From JAUVPB01 sp965223695 (GTDB taxonomy: Bacteria > Actinomycetota > Thermoleophilia > Gaiellales > Gaiellaceae): a stretch of 64,000 nt of DNA. Positions 24,251 through 34,353 of the stretch are shown in pieces (the first letter of the stretch is position 1; the number at the start of each line of letters is the position of its first letter). A program made the position numbers and the translations under genes. Where the stretch lies: NCBI GenBank assembly GCA_965223695.1, contig CBDCXJ010000016.1:163032-227031 (forward strand), in the 5' to 3' direction. The notes beneath the pieces were generated by a model, which did no database searches, was not told where the DNA came from, and saw only the letters and a program-made list of their open reading frames with translations.

Positions 24251-26280
24251 TGCCGGCTCGACTCGCCGTCGACATCGGTGGAACGTTCACCGACTTCATC
24301 GTCTACGACGACGCGTCCGGTGCCTATCGCTCGGGAAAGGTCCCCACCGCGGCGATCGATCCAACCGAGGGCGTGCTCAACGGCATCGGCGCGCTCGGGC
24401 TCGACCTGAGCGATGTCTCGTTCGCCGTGCATGGCACGACGATCGGTCTGAACACGTTCCTGCAGCGAAAAGGCGAGCGCGTGTTCCTGCTCGTGACCGA
24501 GGGAACGCACGACATCTACCACGTTGCGCGCGGTCACCGGCTGCAGATGTACGAGGTGCAGTACCGCAAGCCGCCGCCGCTCGTCCCGCTCCAGGACATC
24601 TTCGAGGTGGGTGGTCGGCTCGACTACGCCGGTGAGGAGCTCGAGCCGCTCGCCGAGGCCGACGTCGCGACAATCTACGAGCGGATAGAGACCGAGGGAA
24701 TCCGCTCGGTCGCGGTCGCCTTCCTGTTCGCCTACGCGAATCCCGCGCACGAGCTTCGGGTCGAGGAGCTGTTGCGCGAACGTCAGCCAGACCTCGACAT
24801 CTCGCTGTCCCACCGAGTCGCGCGCGAGTGGCGTGAGTACGAGCGGATGTCGAGCTCGGCGCTCGAGGCGTACATCGCTCCGACCGTCCGCGCGTACCTG
24901 GCGCATCTCGAAGGGGAGACACAGGAGCGAGGGCTACCCGGCCCGCTGCACGTGATGCAGTCGAACGGCGGCGTGCTCGAGGCGGCGAGCGCGCGTGAGC
25001 GGCCGCTCCAGACGCTGCTGTCGGGGCCGGTGGGCGGTGCCATGGCCGGCGCTGCGCTCGGCGAGTTGCTCGAGGCCCCGAACCTGATCTCGATTGATAT
25101 GGGCGGGACGAGCTTCGACGTCAGCCTGCAGGTGAGAGGTCGACCGGACGTCTCGCCCGAGCTCGAGCTCGAAGGCTTGCCGGTGCTGCTACCGGCCGTA
25201 CGGATCCATACGATCGGCGCCGGCGGCGGCTCGATCGCATACGAGGCCGCCGGCGGTCTGCGCGTCGGCCCGGAGAGCGCGGGTGCCGAGCCCGGCCCAG
25301 TCTGTTACGGACGCGGCGGCGAGCGACCAACGGTGACCGATGCCAACCTGCTGCTCGGCCGGCTCGATCCGAGCTACTTCCTCGACGGCGAGATGGAGCT
25401 CGACGTCGACGGGGCAGAGCGTGCCGTGGCCGGGCTCGCAGGGCATTTCGGCCTCGAGACACTCGAGCTCGCCGACGGGATCCTGCGCGTCGTGAACACC
25501 AAGATGGCGCAGGCGATTCGCACGCTCACGGTCGAGCAGGGAATCGAGGCGCGCGACTTCGCGCTGGTCGCGTTCGGCGGCGCTGGGCCGATGCACGCCG
25601 TGTTCCTCGCCCAGGAGCTCGGAATCGGGCGCGTCGTCGTTCCGCGGTTCCCCGGTGCTCTCTCGGCCTGGGGGATGCTGCAGGCGCCGCTCCGGCACGA
25701 CTTCACGCGGATGTTCTACGTCGCGTCTGAACAGGCAGACCTTGCTGGGCTGCGCGCCACGTTCGCCGAGCTCGAGGGCACGGCCCGGGAGCTGCTCGCG
25801 GCCGAGGCCGTCTCGCCCGAGAGCATCCAGCTCGAGCGCTACGCCGACATTCGCTACACGGGCCAGGAGCACACGGTCACGGTGCAGCTCCCCGATCTGG
25901 AATCCGACGCGGCATTCCGCGAGGAGCTGGGCGAGCGCTTCCACCGCGGACACGACGAGCGACACGGGCACGAGAACCGCGGAGCTTCGTGGGAGTTCGT
26001 CGTTCTGCGGCTCGTCGCGCTCGGCCTGTTGAGCAAGGCGGCGCCCGAGGCGATCGGGCGCGGCAATGGGCTGGTCACGACGCCAGAGGAGCGTCGCGTC
26101 GTCTTCGAGGGCGTCGGCCCGGCTACGACCCCGATCGTCAAACGCGACGACCTGCACGCCGGCGATGCGATCGACGGCCCGGTCGTCGTCGAGGAGGCGA
26201 CGGCGACGACCGTCGTGCCACCCGCGTGTGCGCTCGGCGTCGACGACTATGGGAACCTGATCGTGGAGGTAGCGGCATGA
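24250..26280 (+). CDS. hyuA: HyuA: hydantoinase/5-oxoprolinase subunit A (copy 2)
   Basis: 676 residues, complete. AVDIGGTFTDFIVYD at the start, HGTTIGLNTFLQRKG, REWREYERMSSSALEAY, LHVMQSNGGV, LSGPVGGAMAG, IDMGGTSFDVSL, HTIGAGGGSIAYE, VGPESAGAEPGPVCYGRGG, AFGGAGPMHA, TGQEHTVTV and VVEEATATTVVP. Its sequence is closer to copy 3 (frameshifted) than to copies 1 and 4, judging by GTFTDF, FLERKG/FLQRKG and REWREYER. Translationally coupled on both sides (TGATG with the SDR, ATGA with hyuB). Confidence 0.92.
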   Translation: MPARLAVDIGGTFTDFIVYDDASGAYRSGKVPTAAIDPTEGVLNGIGALGLDLSDVSFAVHGTTIGLNTFLQRKGERVFLLVTEGTHDIYHVARGHRLQMYEVQYRKPPPLVPLQDIFEVGGRLDYAGEELEPLAEADVATIYERIETEGIRSVAVAFLFAYANPAHELRVEELLRERQPDLDISLSHRVAREWREYERMSSSALEAYIAPTVRAYLAHLEGETQERGLPGPLHVMQSNGGVLEAASARERPLQTLLSGPVGGAMAGAALGELLEAPNLISIDMGGTSFDVSLQVRGRPDVSPELELEGLPVLLPAVRIHTIGAGGGSIAYEAAGGLRVGPESAGAEPGPVCYGRGGERPTVTDANLLLGRLDPSYFLDGEMELDVDGAERAVAGLAGHFGLETLELADGILRVVNTKMAQAIRTLTVEQGIEARDFALVAFGGAGPMHAVFLAQELGIGRVVVPRFPGALSAWGMLQAPLRHDFTRMFYVASEQADLAGLRATFAELEGTARELLAAEAVSPESIQLERYADIRYTGQEHTVTVQLPDLESDAAFREELGERFHRGHDERHGHENRGASWEFVVLRLVALGLLSKAAPEAIGRGNGLVTTPEERRVVFEGVGPATTPIVKRDDLHAGDAIDGPVVVEEATATTVVPPACALGVDDYGNLIVEVAA

Positions 26281-27974
26281 GCGAACGAGGAGCGGCAACG
26301 GTCGTGAGCGGCGAGGGACCCACCGACGATCGCGTGCCCGACCCCATCACCGTCGAGATCATCCGCAACTCGTTCCTGGCGATCGCCGAGGAGATGAACA
26401 CGAGCCTGATCCGCTCGGCCTACTCGTGGATCATCTACGAGGCGGTCGACTGCTCGGTGGCGCTGATCGACGCAGACAAGCGCGTGCTCGGCCACTCGTC
26501 TGGGCTGCCGATCTTCCTCGGGAACCTCGAGGCCTGCCTCGAGATCACCGAGGAGCTGCTTGGCGCCGACTGTTGGGAGCCCGGTGACGTCTGGGTGCTG
26601 AACGACTCCGAGATCGGCGGCACCCACCTGAACGACATCACGGTCATGTCGCCGATCTTCTTCGACGACGAGCTCGCGGCCTTCGTCGTCTCGCGCGCGC
26701 ATCACATGGATGTCGGCGCCAAGGATCCCGGTGGAACGACCGACTCGACGGACATCTTCCAGGAGGGAATGCGCCTCGGCCCAACCAAGCTCGTCGCCGG
26801 CGGCGAGCGGCGTGAGGACGTGATCGCGACGCTTGCACGCAACTCGCGCCTGCCGTATCAGCTGCTCGGTGACCTGGGTGCCCAGATCGCGATCTCGAAG
26901 ATCGGCGAGCAGCGGCTCGAGGAGCTCTTCGAGAAGTACGGGCGCGCCGTTGTCGAGGCCGCCCGCGACGAGATCTATGCCCAGGCCGAGCGTCAGGATC
27001 GTGAGGCGGTTGCGGCGATTCCCGACGGCACCTACAGGACCGAGGGGTGCCTCGACAGCGACGGCGTGGGCGGCCCGGGCCCGTGGGTACGGGTGCGGAT
27101 CGACGTCGAGGGCGATCGGATGGTGATCGACCTCACAGAGTCAGACGACGAGGCACGGGGGCCCGTCAACTGCGGCGCGACGCAAGCGGTCTCGGCCTGT
27201 CGACTCGCTTTCAAGCGGCTTGCGAACCCCGACGATCCGGTCAACGGCGGCTCGTTCGCGCCACTCGAGATCAAGCTGCGCGAGGGGTCGATCCTTGCGG
27301 CGCGTGCGCCGGCAGCCTGCTGGTGGTACTTCAGCTGTCTCGGGCTCTTCATCGACCTCGTCGGGCAGGCACTCGCCGACGTTCTGCCCGATCGGGTCGC
27401 CGGCGCCCACTACGGCGACAGCTCCATCTTCATCATGTCCGGCACCGACCCGCGCAGCGAGCAGCCGTTCGTCGACCTGCAGGCGCATGCCGGCGGCTGG
27501 GGTGCCTGGCGGGGCTCCGACGGCGAGAACGGTGTCATCAACGCGGTCAACAGCCAGGTCAAGGACTTCCCGATCGAGGTCGTCGAGACGAAGGTTCCGT
27601 TGCGCATCACGCGCTACGGCTTCCGGGCCGACTCGGGCGGTCGTGGGCAGTGGCGCGGTGGCAATGGACTGGTGCGCGAGTACCTGATCGAGTGCGACGA
27701 CTTTCTGTTCACGGCGTGGTTCGAGCGCTCGGTGACGCCCGCCTGGGGGCTGGCCGGCGGCGAGGCCGCCCAGGCACCGCGCGTGACCATCAATCCCGGG
27801 CGCGAGGACGAGCAAACGCTGCTCAAGGCGAGCGTGATGCCGCTGAAGCGTGGCGATCTGGTGCGCGCCGAGACCGGCGGCGGTGGGGGCTACGGCGATC
27901 CGGCCGAGCGCGATTCCGAGGCGGTCGCTGCCGATCTGGCCGCCGGGCTCGTTACGAGCGCCGGAACGCGTTAG
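26277..27974 (+). CDS. hyuB: HyuB: hydantoinase/5-oxoprolinase subunit B (copy 2)
   Basis: 565 residues from the ATG that overlaps the hyuA stop. Hydantoinase_B signatures: PITVEIIRNSFLAIAEEMNTSLIRSAYS, LGHSSGLPIFLGNLEACLEI, LNDSEIGGTHLNDITV, HHMDVGAKDPGGT, NCGATQAVSACRLAFK, HAGGWGAWRGSDGENGVINAVN, FRADSGGRGQWRGGNGL and ETGGGGGYGDPAERD. Complete. The gene ends 81 bases before the stop of the convergent hyuB copy 3. Confidence 0.92.
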   Translation: MSERGAATVVSGEGPTDDRVPDPITVEIIRNSFLAIAEEMNTSLIRSAYSWIIYEAVDCSVALIDADKRVLGHSSGLPIFLGNLEACLEITEELLGADCWEPGDVWVLNDSEIGGTHLNDITVMSPIFFDDELAAFVVSRAHHMDVGAKDPGGTTDSTDIFQEGMRLGPTKLVAGGERREDVIATLARNSRLPYQLLGDLGAQIAISKIGEQRLEELFEKYGRAVVEAARDEIYAQAERQDREAVAAIPDGTYRTEGCLDSDGVGGPGPWVRVRIDVEGDRMVIDLTESDDEARGPVNCGATQAVSACRLAFKRLANPDDPVNGGSFAPLEIKLREGSILAARAPAACWWYFSCLGLFIDLVGQALADVLPDRVAGAHYGDSSIFIMSGTDPRSEQPFVDLQAHAGGWGAWRGSDGENGVINAVNSQVKDFPIEVVETKVPLRITRYGFRADSGGRGQWRGGNGLVREYLIECDDFLFTAWFERSVTPAWGLAGGEAAQAPRVTINPGREDEQTLLKASVMPLKRGDLVRAETGGGGGYGDPAERDSEAVAADLAAGLVTSAGTR

Positions 27975-28055
27975 TCAGCCGCCGCGTGATGGCGCTAGGG
28001 CCGCGCTGCTCGGGCTTGCCGTCGGGCGGCGCTCGCAGGCGCCCCGCCGCTCGCA

Positions 28056-29838
28056 CTAGCCGTTGCGCCGCTCCCGCGTCGCGGCCTTATCGACGCTCAT
28101 GTCGTCCCGCAACACCACGCCGTAGTCTCGCTCAGCGGCCTCACGCGTTACGTACCCGCCGATCACATCCGCACTGACGAGCTCCGGATCGCGCTCGAGC
28201 GCCTCACCGAAGCCACCGCCTCCGCCGGTCCGTAGCTCGAACGAGTCGCCCTCGGCGAGCGGTAGCCCGTTCACCTTGAGCATGTGCTGCTCGTCGTCGC
28301 GCCCGGGGTTGACGACGACATCGGGTCCCACCGCATCCTGCCCGCCGAACAGCCCCCACGCTGGCGTGACCGAGCGCTCGAACCACAGTGACATGCTCGC
28401 GTCTGCTTCGACCTCGGTCAGCCGGTAGAGGCCGCAGCCGCCACGGAATCGCCCCCGGCCACCCGTATCTGAGCGGAAGCCGTACGTGCGCACCTTCGCC
28501 GGGAACTTGACCTCGAACACCTCGACCGGGAAGTCTTTGAAGCCGCCGTTGACGTTGTTGATCAACCCGTCCTCGCCGTCGCCGCCCTCGTAGGCGCCCC
28601 AGCCGCCGGCGTGCGGCATGCCGTACAGGTAGCGAGCACCGTCCTTGCGCGGATCGGCGCCAGTGAGCAGGGCGACCATGGAGTCGCCGAAGTGGGCGCC
28701 CGCCACGGCGTTGGGCATGACCGGTGCGAGCGCCTTCGGTAGGAGGTCGATCAACAGGCCAAGCGAGCTGAAGTACCACTGGCAGGCCGCGGGCTCTCTG
28801 GCGGCGAAGATCGAGTCGTCGGGCGCCTTGACCTCGAGCGTGTGGAACGTCCCGCCGTCGACCGGTCGCTCCGGGTGGACGAGGAGCTTGAACGCGACGC
28901 GGCAGGCCGAGATCGTCTGCGCGAAGCCGCAGTTGACCGGCCCGTGGGCCTGTGGCGCCGAGCCGTCGAGGTCGATCGTCATCTGGTCTCCCGCTACGTC
29001 GGCACGCAGCTTCACCGGCACGGGCGGAGATCCGAGCCCGTCGTTGTCGAGGAAGCCCTCCGACTCATACGTCCCATCGGGAATCGCTGCGACCGCCTCG
29101 CGCTCGAGCGCCTCCGACTGGCGGTAGATCTCTTCGCGCGAGAGCAGGTACTCGTCGTGCCCGAATCGATCGAGAATCGCCTGGAACCGCGCCTCGCCTG
29201 TCTTGCACGCCGCGACCTGGGCGTTCATGTCGCCGATCAGCGAGTAGCCGAAGCGGCCGTTTCGCCGGAGGATGTCGATCACGTCCTCGCGCGGCTCGCC
29301 GTTCTCGTAGATGCGTGTCGGGCCGAAGCGGAAGCCCTCCTGGTAGATCTCGTGCGCGTCCATCGAGAGGCCGGGGTCCTTCGAGCCGACGTCGAGCCAG
29401 TGCGCGCGCGTCGCCGAGAAGCCGACCAACTCGTCGGCGCCAGTAGATCGGCCCGAAGATCGTTGCGTCGTTCAGGTGCGTCCCGGTCATGTACGAGTCG
29501 TTCATGTAGAAGATGTCGCCCGGCTTGAACGCGTCCCACCCGAGTTGATCGGCGGTGAGCTTCACGCAGATCTCGAGGTTGCCGAGGAAGAGCGGCAGCC
29601 CGAGCGACTGCGCGAGCACGTTCGCGTTCGAGTCGAGGATTGCCACCGAGCAGTCCTTGCCCTCGTAGATGATCGGCGTGTAGGCGCTCCGAATCAGGGT
29701 CGCGTTCATGTCCATCGCACACGAGATGAACGCGTTGCGGATGATCTCGGTGGTGATCGGGTCGGCGGGAACCGTTCCGGTTCCTTGGGCAACCGTGCCG
29801 GTTGCCTTGGCGTGTGTGGCGGTGCGCACAGCAGCCAT
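28056..29838 (-). pseudogene. hyuB: hyuB copy 3, one frameshift
   Basis: The N-terminal part (from ATG 29838, preceded by ACGGAGG) encodes PADPITTEIIRNAFISCAMDMNATLIRSAYTPI and continues to IFGPIYWR. The rest (LVGFSATRAHWLDVGSKDPG to the end) is in another frame. Removing one C from GGCGCC at about 29436-29442 gives YWRDELVGFSATRAHW, as expected. The total length, 3n+1, agrees with a single extra base. Both halves keep the Hydantoinase_B motifs (NCGFAQTISACRVAFK, HAGGWGAYEGGDGEDG, RTGGGGGFGEALERDP). It is either a recent pseudogene or an intact gene with a sequencing error. Confidence 0.85.
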
Positions 29839-29850
29839 TGCTGCCTCCGT

Positions 29851-31860
29851 TCAGTCGCGTGATCACGAGGCTGCCGAGCCTGTCGACCTCGGCGGCGCAG
29901 CCGGGCGGAACCACGGTCGTCGCCGTCTCCTCCTCGATCACGAGCGGCCCGCTCTGGCGCGCCCCGATCTCGAGCCGATCGCGCCGAAGCGCTGGCGTGT
30001 CGTGGGCGGCGCCGTCGAAGATGACGTCGCGCCGCCCGAGCAGCGCCTCGCCTGCCTCGGGCGTCTCGAACGCGATGGCCTTGCGCTCGACGCGTCCGAG
30101 TGCGGCGACGCGCAGGTTGACGAATTCGACCGGCGCGTCCGGCGTCGAGTGGCCGTAGCGCACGCCATGTCCGTCGTGAAAGGACGCGGCGATCTCGTCG
30201 AGGTCGACGTCGCTGCCGATCGCCACGTTGACCGAGTACTCCTGGCCGACGTAGCGCATGTCCGCCGAGCGAGCGAAGTAGTGGTCCTCTGCCGCGACGC
30301 GCTGGTCATGGAGTAGCTCGCGCCCCTCGCGCTCGAGCTCGGCGTAGATCGCGACGAGCTCGTCGGCGGTGGAGTCCGCCAGCGCTTGGAAGAAGATCCG
30401 GACGAGGTCGTGGCGCATGTCGGTCTGGAGCATTCCCCAGGCCGAAAAGGTGCCCGGGCTGCACGGGATGATGATCTCGCCGATCTCGAGCTCCTCGGCC
30501 AGCCATGCCGCGTGCATCGGGCCGGCGCCGCCGAACGCGACGAGCGAGTACTCACGCGGGTCGATCCCCTGCTTGACGGTGATCGTTCGCATCGCGTCGG
30601 CCATGCTCGCGTTGATCACCTGCAGGACGCCCTCGGCAAGGGTGGCGTGCTCGACGCCGAGCTCGCCCGCCAGCGACGCGAGCGCGCTCTGCGCGGCGTC
30701 CTCGTCGAGCTCCATCTGCCCGCCGAGGAAGTAGGTCGGGTCGAGCCTTCCCAGAAAGAGGTTTGCGTCGGTGACGGTCGGCTGCGTGCCACCGCGGCCG
30801 TAGCAAGCGGGACCAGGGTCGGCTCCAGCGCTCTGTGGTCCCACGCGCAGGCCGCCAGCCTCGAGCCAGGCGAGCGAGCCGCCGCCTGCGCCGATCGTGT
30901 GGATGTCGACTAGCGAAAGAAGGATCGGCAGGCCCTCGAGCTCGGTCTCGGTCGAGACGCTGGGCTTGCCGTCGACGATCAGGCTGACGTCGAACGACGT
31001 GCCGCCCATGTCGACGCAGAGCAGGTTGGTCGCTCGGTCAGCTCGGCGAGCGCGGCACCGCCGATCGTTCCGCCGACCGGGCCCGAGAGCAGGGTCTGAA
31101 CAGGCTCCTCGCGGGCGCGCGAAGCCGTCGAGATACCGCCGTTCGATTGCATCACGTGCAGCGTTGCCCCGACGCCGAGCCCGTCGAGCTCCCGCTCGAG
31201 GCTCTCGAGGTAGCCACCGACCTTCGGCGCGATGTAGGCGTTGAGGACAGCCGATGACGCGCGCTCATACTCGCGCCATTCGCGGGCGATCTCGTGCGAG
31301 AGCGTGACGTTGAGACCCGGGCACTCCCGCAGCAGCACAACGCGGACACGCAGCTCGTGCTCCGGATTGACGTAGGCGTGCAGGAGACAGACGGCGACGG
31401 CCGTGACGCCCTCGGCGCGAATCTTTTCGATGATCGGCTCGAGGCTCGCCTCGTCGAGGGCCTTCTCGACGCTGCCGTCCCAGTTCAGGCGCTCGGCGAC
31501 CTCGAACGTGTCTCGGCGGGGAACGAGGCGCTCGGGTTTCGCGTACTGGAGCGCATAGAGATCCTTGCGGTCGTGCCGCGCGATCGAATAGCCGTCGCGG
31601 ACTCCTTCGGTCATGAGCAGCAGCACGCGAGCGCCCTTGCGCTCGAGGAAGGAGTTCAGCCCAACGGTCTGGCCGTGGACGATGAAGTCGACGTCGCCAG
31701 CGCTAGCGACGGAGCCGCGTAGGCCCTCGAGCACGCCCTGCGCGGGATCGGCTGGCGTCGAGGATGTCTTCGCCGAGCTGGTCTTGAGGGCCTCTGTGTC
31801 CTCGAGGACGAAGTCGGTGAACGTTCCACCGATATCGATCGAGACGCGGTAGGAGCTCAC
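29851..31860 (-). pseudogene. hyuA: hyuA copy 3, two frame anomalies
   Basis: Starts at GTG 31860 (SSYRVSIDIGGTFTDFVLED). The frame breaks at about 31028-31035: one frame ends ALAELTERP, the next begins MGGTSFDVSLIVDG, and adding one base gives the usual ERPNLLCVDMGGTSFDVS. At the 3' end, the frame runs past the expected TGA (29851-29853) because of an apparent extra base near 29855 and reads antiphase into hyuB for about 190 codons. The net length is a multiple of three, consistent with one loss plus one gain. All HyuA motifs are present across the frames. It is also open in frame upstream into an ABM domain (see next). Confidence 0.83.
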
Positions 31861-32178
31861 GGCCCCGCCGAGCTGGTCGACCGGCGCGTAGAGGTCGCCC
31901 GAGACCGGCTCGTCAGAGAGGAGATGTCCGAGCGACTCGTTGAGTGCGTCGCGCACGGGGCTCTCGATCCAGCAGTCGTAGGCCGCCGGGTTCGGCCAGT
32001 GAGCGAGCGCGATGAACGGCGCCCCCGGCGTCGATGGCCGAAGGAGCTGCGCGAAGAGCATGCCGCACTCCTTGCGTGCCTGCTCGAGCACGTCGTTGTC
32101 GCGAAACGCGCTTGCGAACTCCTCCTCGCACCCGTCTCGCACGTGCAGCTGAAGCACGGTGACGATCAGATCGCTCAT
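31857..32178 (-). CDS. antibiotic-biosynthesis-monooxygenase (ABM)-like small protein, frame runs into hyuA
   Basis: About 106 residues, dimeric ferredoxin-like fold: LIVTVLQLHVRDGCEEEFASAFRD, then ECGMLFAQLLRPS and FIALAHWPNPAAYDCWIESPV. Its ATG overlaps the TGA of the M24 peptidase gene (ATGA). As sequenced, the frame has no stop and continues in frame into hyuA copy 3. Dropping one G from the GGGG run at about 31868 would end it at LGGP followed by TGA overlapping the hyuA GTG (GTGA), which is how the other hyu genes here are joined. The fusion is therefore doubtful. The role of the ABM domain is unknown; many are small monooxygenases, isomerases or heme binders. Confidence 0.65.
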
Positions 32179-33288
32179 AGCTCGCGTAGCTCCTCGGGCG
32201 CGTGGGTGAGGACTTCGGCGCCGGATTCGGTAACGAGCACGTCGTTCTCAAGCCGCAGCCCGAACCTGTCACGCAGGTAGATCCCGGGCTCGACGGTCAC
32301 GATCATTCCCGGCTCGAGCACCTCCTCGCTCGTTCCGGACAGGTACGGCGGCTCGTGTACTTCCAGGCCAAGGCCGTGGCCAGTTCGGTGGATGAAGGCG
32401 TCGCCATGGCCGGCGGCGTCGATGACACCCCGCGCGGCACGGTCGACGTCGCTGGCCTTGACGCCGGGGCCGACGGCCGCAAGCCCGGCCTGGTAACCGG
32501 CGACGACGGCATCCCAGACCGCGCGTACCTCGTCGCTCGCCGGACCGATCGTGGCGCAGCGGGTGATGTCTCCCCAGTAGCGGTTGACGGTGGTCGCAGC
32601 GTCGATCAGGATCACGTCTCCCTCGGCAACAGCACGGGATCCGCTCGCGCCGTGTGGGAGCGCCGCCCGCTCGCCGATCTGCACGAGGGAGATGGCGCCG
32701 GTTCCGCCGAGCTCGCTCAGATCGAGCTCGAGACGACCCTTGATCGCGACCTCGCTCATCCCGGGCTCGGCCGAGTCGAACGCGGCGCGTGAAGGCGGTG
32801 GCGAGCAGGGCGCCGGCCTGGCGGACGCCGTCGACCTCGTCGTCGTCCTTGCGCAGCCGTAGCTCGTCGACCACCGATCCCGCGTGAACGAGCTCGAGGG
32901 CGGGCAGCTCCGCGCGGAGGCGGTCGGCCTGCTCGAGCGGCAGTGCCTTTTCCTCGACCCCAAGGCGCGGTTTCGAGCCCGCGGCGGCGACAACCTCGGT
33001 CAGTGTGACCAGCGGATCGTCACCATCGCGCCAGACGCGGAGCTTGGCGCCGGCGGACTGCTCGCCCGCCGCGTCTTCTTCGAGCGCCGGGACAATCAGG
33101 GTCATGTCGGCCCGGCTCACGACCGCGGCGATCAGCCGTTCGAAGCCCTCGCCGGCGAAGCCTGTGAGGTACATGTAAGCGGGCCGGCTCGTCGCGACGA
33201 ACGCGTCGAGGTCGAACTCGTCGAGTCTGGCGCGCAGGGTGTCGACGCGACGCTCGAGCGCCTCTTTCGTTCCGACCATCGTCGCCAT
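32175..33288 (-). pseudogene. M24-family metallopeptidase (Xaa-Pro aminopeptidase-like), one frameshift
   Basis: The N-terminal creatinase domain (LDEFDLDAFVATSRPAYMYLTGFAGEGFER) is in one frame to GALLATAFTR; the pita-bread catalytic domain follows in another from AFDSAEPGMSEVAIKGRLE. Deleting one C from ACGCGCCGCG at about 32784-32790 joins them, and the total length of 3n+1 agrees. All metal ligands are present downstream (IDAATT, GDITR, HRTGHGLGLEVHE, TVEPGIYL, RLENDVLV). Cleaves X-Pro peptides or, in relatives, creatine or DMSP. First gene of the leftward operon with ABM, hyuA and hyuB, preceded by a GGAGCGGAGG ribosome site. Confidence 0.83.
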
Positions 33289-33343
33289 CTCAGCCTCCGC
33301 TCCGGGTTCCGCGCCAGCCTAGAGCATCAATGTGGGAACGCCA

Positions 33344-33349
33344 TAGAGT
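33344..33349 (+). promoter_or_regulatory. -10 element of a probable leaderless promoter
   Basis: TAGAGT ends seven bases before the GTG at 33357. This lies in the 68-base divergent region between the M24 gene and the M19-like gene. Confidence 0.45.
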
Positions 33350-33356
33350 ACGGCCC

Positions 33357-34349
33357 GTGTCACAAGCGGCGACCATCGATCCGGCGACTCTGCACGCGAG
33401 TGCTCTCTGTCTCGACGGCGCCTGCCCGATGGTGTCGCCGCGGGAGCTCGACGCGGTGCATCCAGAGCTTGTTGCCGGGGGCGTCGACGCGGTTCTTGCG
33501 ACGGTTGCAGCGATCGAAGGCTTCCGCGAAACGGCCGATGTCCTCGGGCGCTGGCTCGCGCTCGAGCGAGGCGGTCGTGCCGGCATCGCGATTGCGCGCT
33601 CCGTCGGCGATATCCGACGCGCGCATGGCGATGGCGAGACCGCGATCACGTTCCACCTACAGGGCGGCGCGCCGTTCGAGGACAACGTCGACCTGGTCGA
33701 TGTCTTCCACGCGCTCGGCGTACGGGTGGTTCAGCTCACCTACAACCACCGTAACCTGATCGGCGACGGCTGCCTCGAAGAGGCGAACGCGGGGCTGAGC
33801 GCATTCGGCCGCCGCGTAGTCGAGCGCCTCAACGAGCTACGCATCGCCATCGACGTCACGCACGTCGGCGAGCAGACAAGCCTTGAGGCTATCGCGCTCG
33901 CGAGTGCTCCGGTGATCGCATCCCATTCGAACGCGCGCGCCCTGTGCGACTCGCCGCGCAACCTGCCCGATGAGTTGATCAAGGCCGTCGTCGGCACAGG
34001 TGGGATGGTCGGGCTCTGCGGATTCCCGGCGTTCGTGTCTGGCGGTGCCGAGGCGACGCTCGAACAGATGCTCGACCACGCCGACTACATCAGCGAGCTG
34101 GTTGGTCCCGAGCACATCGGCCTCGGGCTGGACTTCGCCGACGAGGACGAGGACGACTTCGTCAAGTACGGCTACGACCCACGCTACTATCCGCCGCCGC
34201 CGTGGACGTACCCCGCCGGCATCGGCGGCTTCCGCGAGTGGCCAAACATCACCGCCGGTCTTCTTACGCGCGGCTACAGCGAGAACGAGATCCGCGGAAT
34301 CCTTGGCGAGAACTTCCTGCGCGTGTTCGCAACGATCTGGGGGAGCTGA
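33357..34349 (+). CDS. membrane-dipeptidase (M19)-like protein with altered metal site
   Basis: 330 residues from GTG 33357 (an in-frame ATG lies at 33330). M19 fold recognisable from VVQLTYNHRNLIGDGC, LNELRIAIDVTHVGEQT, IASHSNARALCDSPRNL, GGMVGLCGF and HIGLGLDFAD. The later zinc ligands (His in THVG, His in SHSN, Asp in GLDF) are present. The N-terminal HxD motif (normally DGHND) reads LDGACPM, and the bridging glutamate (normally EGG) is glutamine in LQGGAPF. So it has probably lost the standard binuclear zinc site or binds one metal. First gene of a rightward operon with an amidohydrolase and an LLM oxidoreductase. Confidence 0.82.
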   Translation: MSQAATIDPATLHASALCLDGACPMVSPRELDAVHPELVAGGVDAVLATVAAIEGFRETADVLGRWLALERGGRAGIAIARSVGDIRRAHGDGETAITFHLQGGAPFEDNVDLVDVFHALGVRVVQLTYNHRNLIGDGCLEEANAGLSAFGRRVVERLNELRIAIDVTHVGEQTSLEAIALASAPVIASHSNARALCDSPRNLPDELIKAVVGTGGMVGLCGFPAFVSGGAEATLEQMLDHADYISELVGPEHIGLGLDFADEDEDDFVKYGYDPRYYPPPPWTYPAGIGGFREWPNITAGLLTRGYSENEIRGILGENFLRVFATIWGS

Positions 34350-34353
34350 GCTG

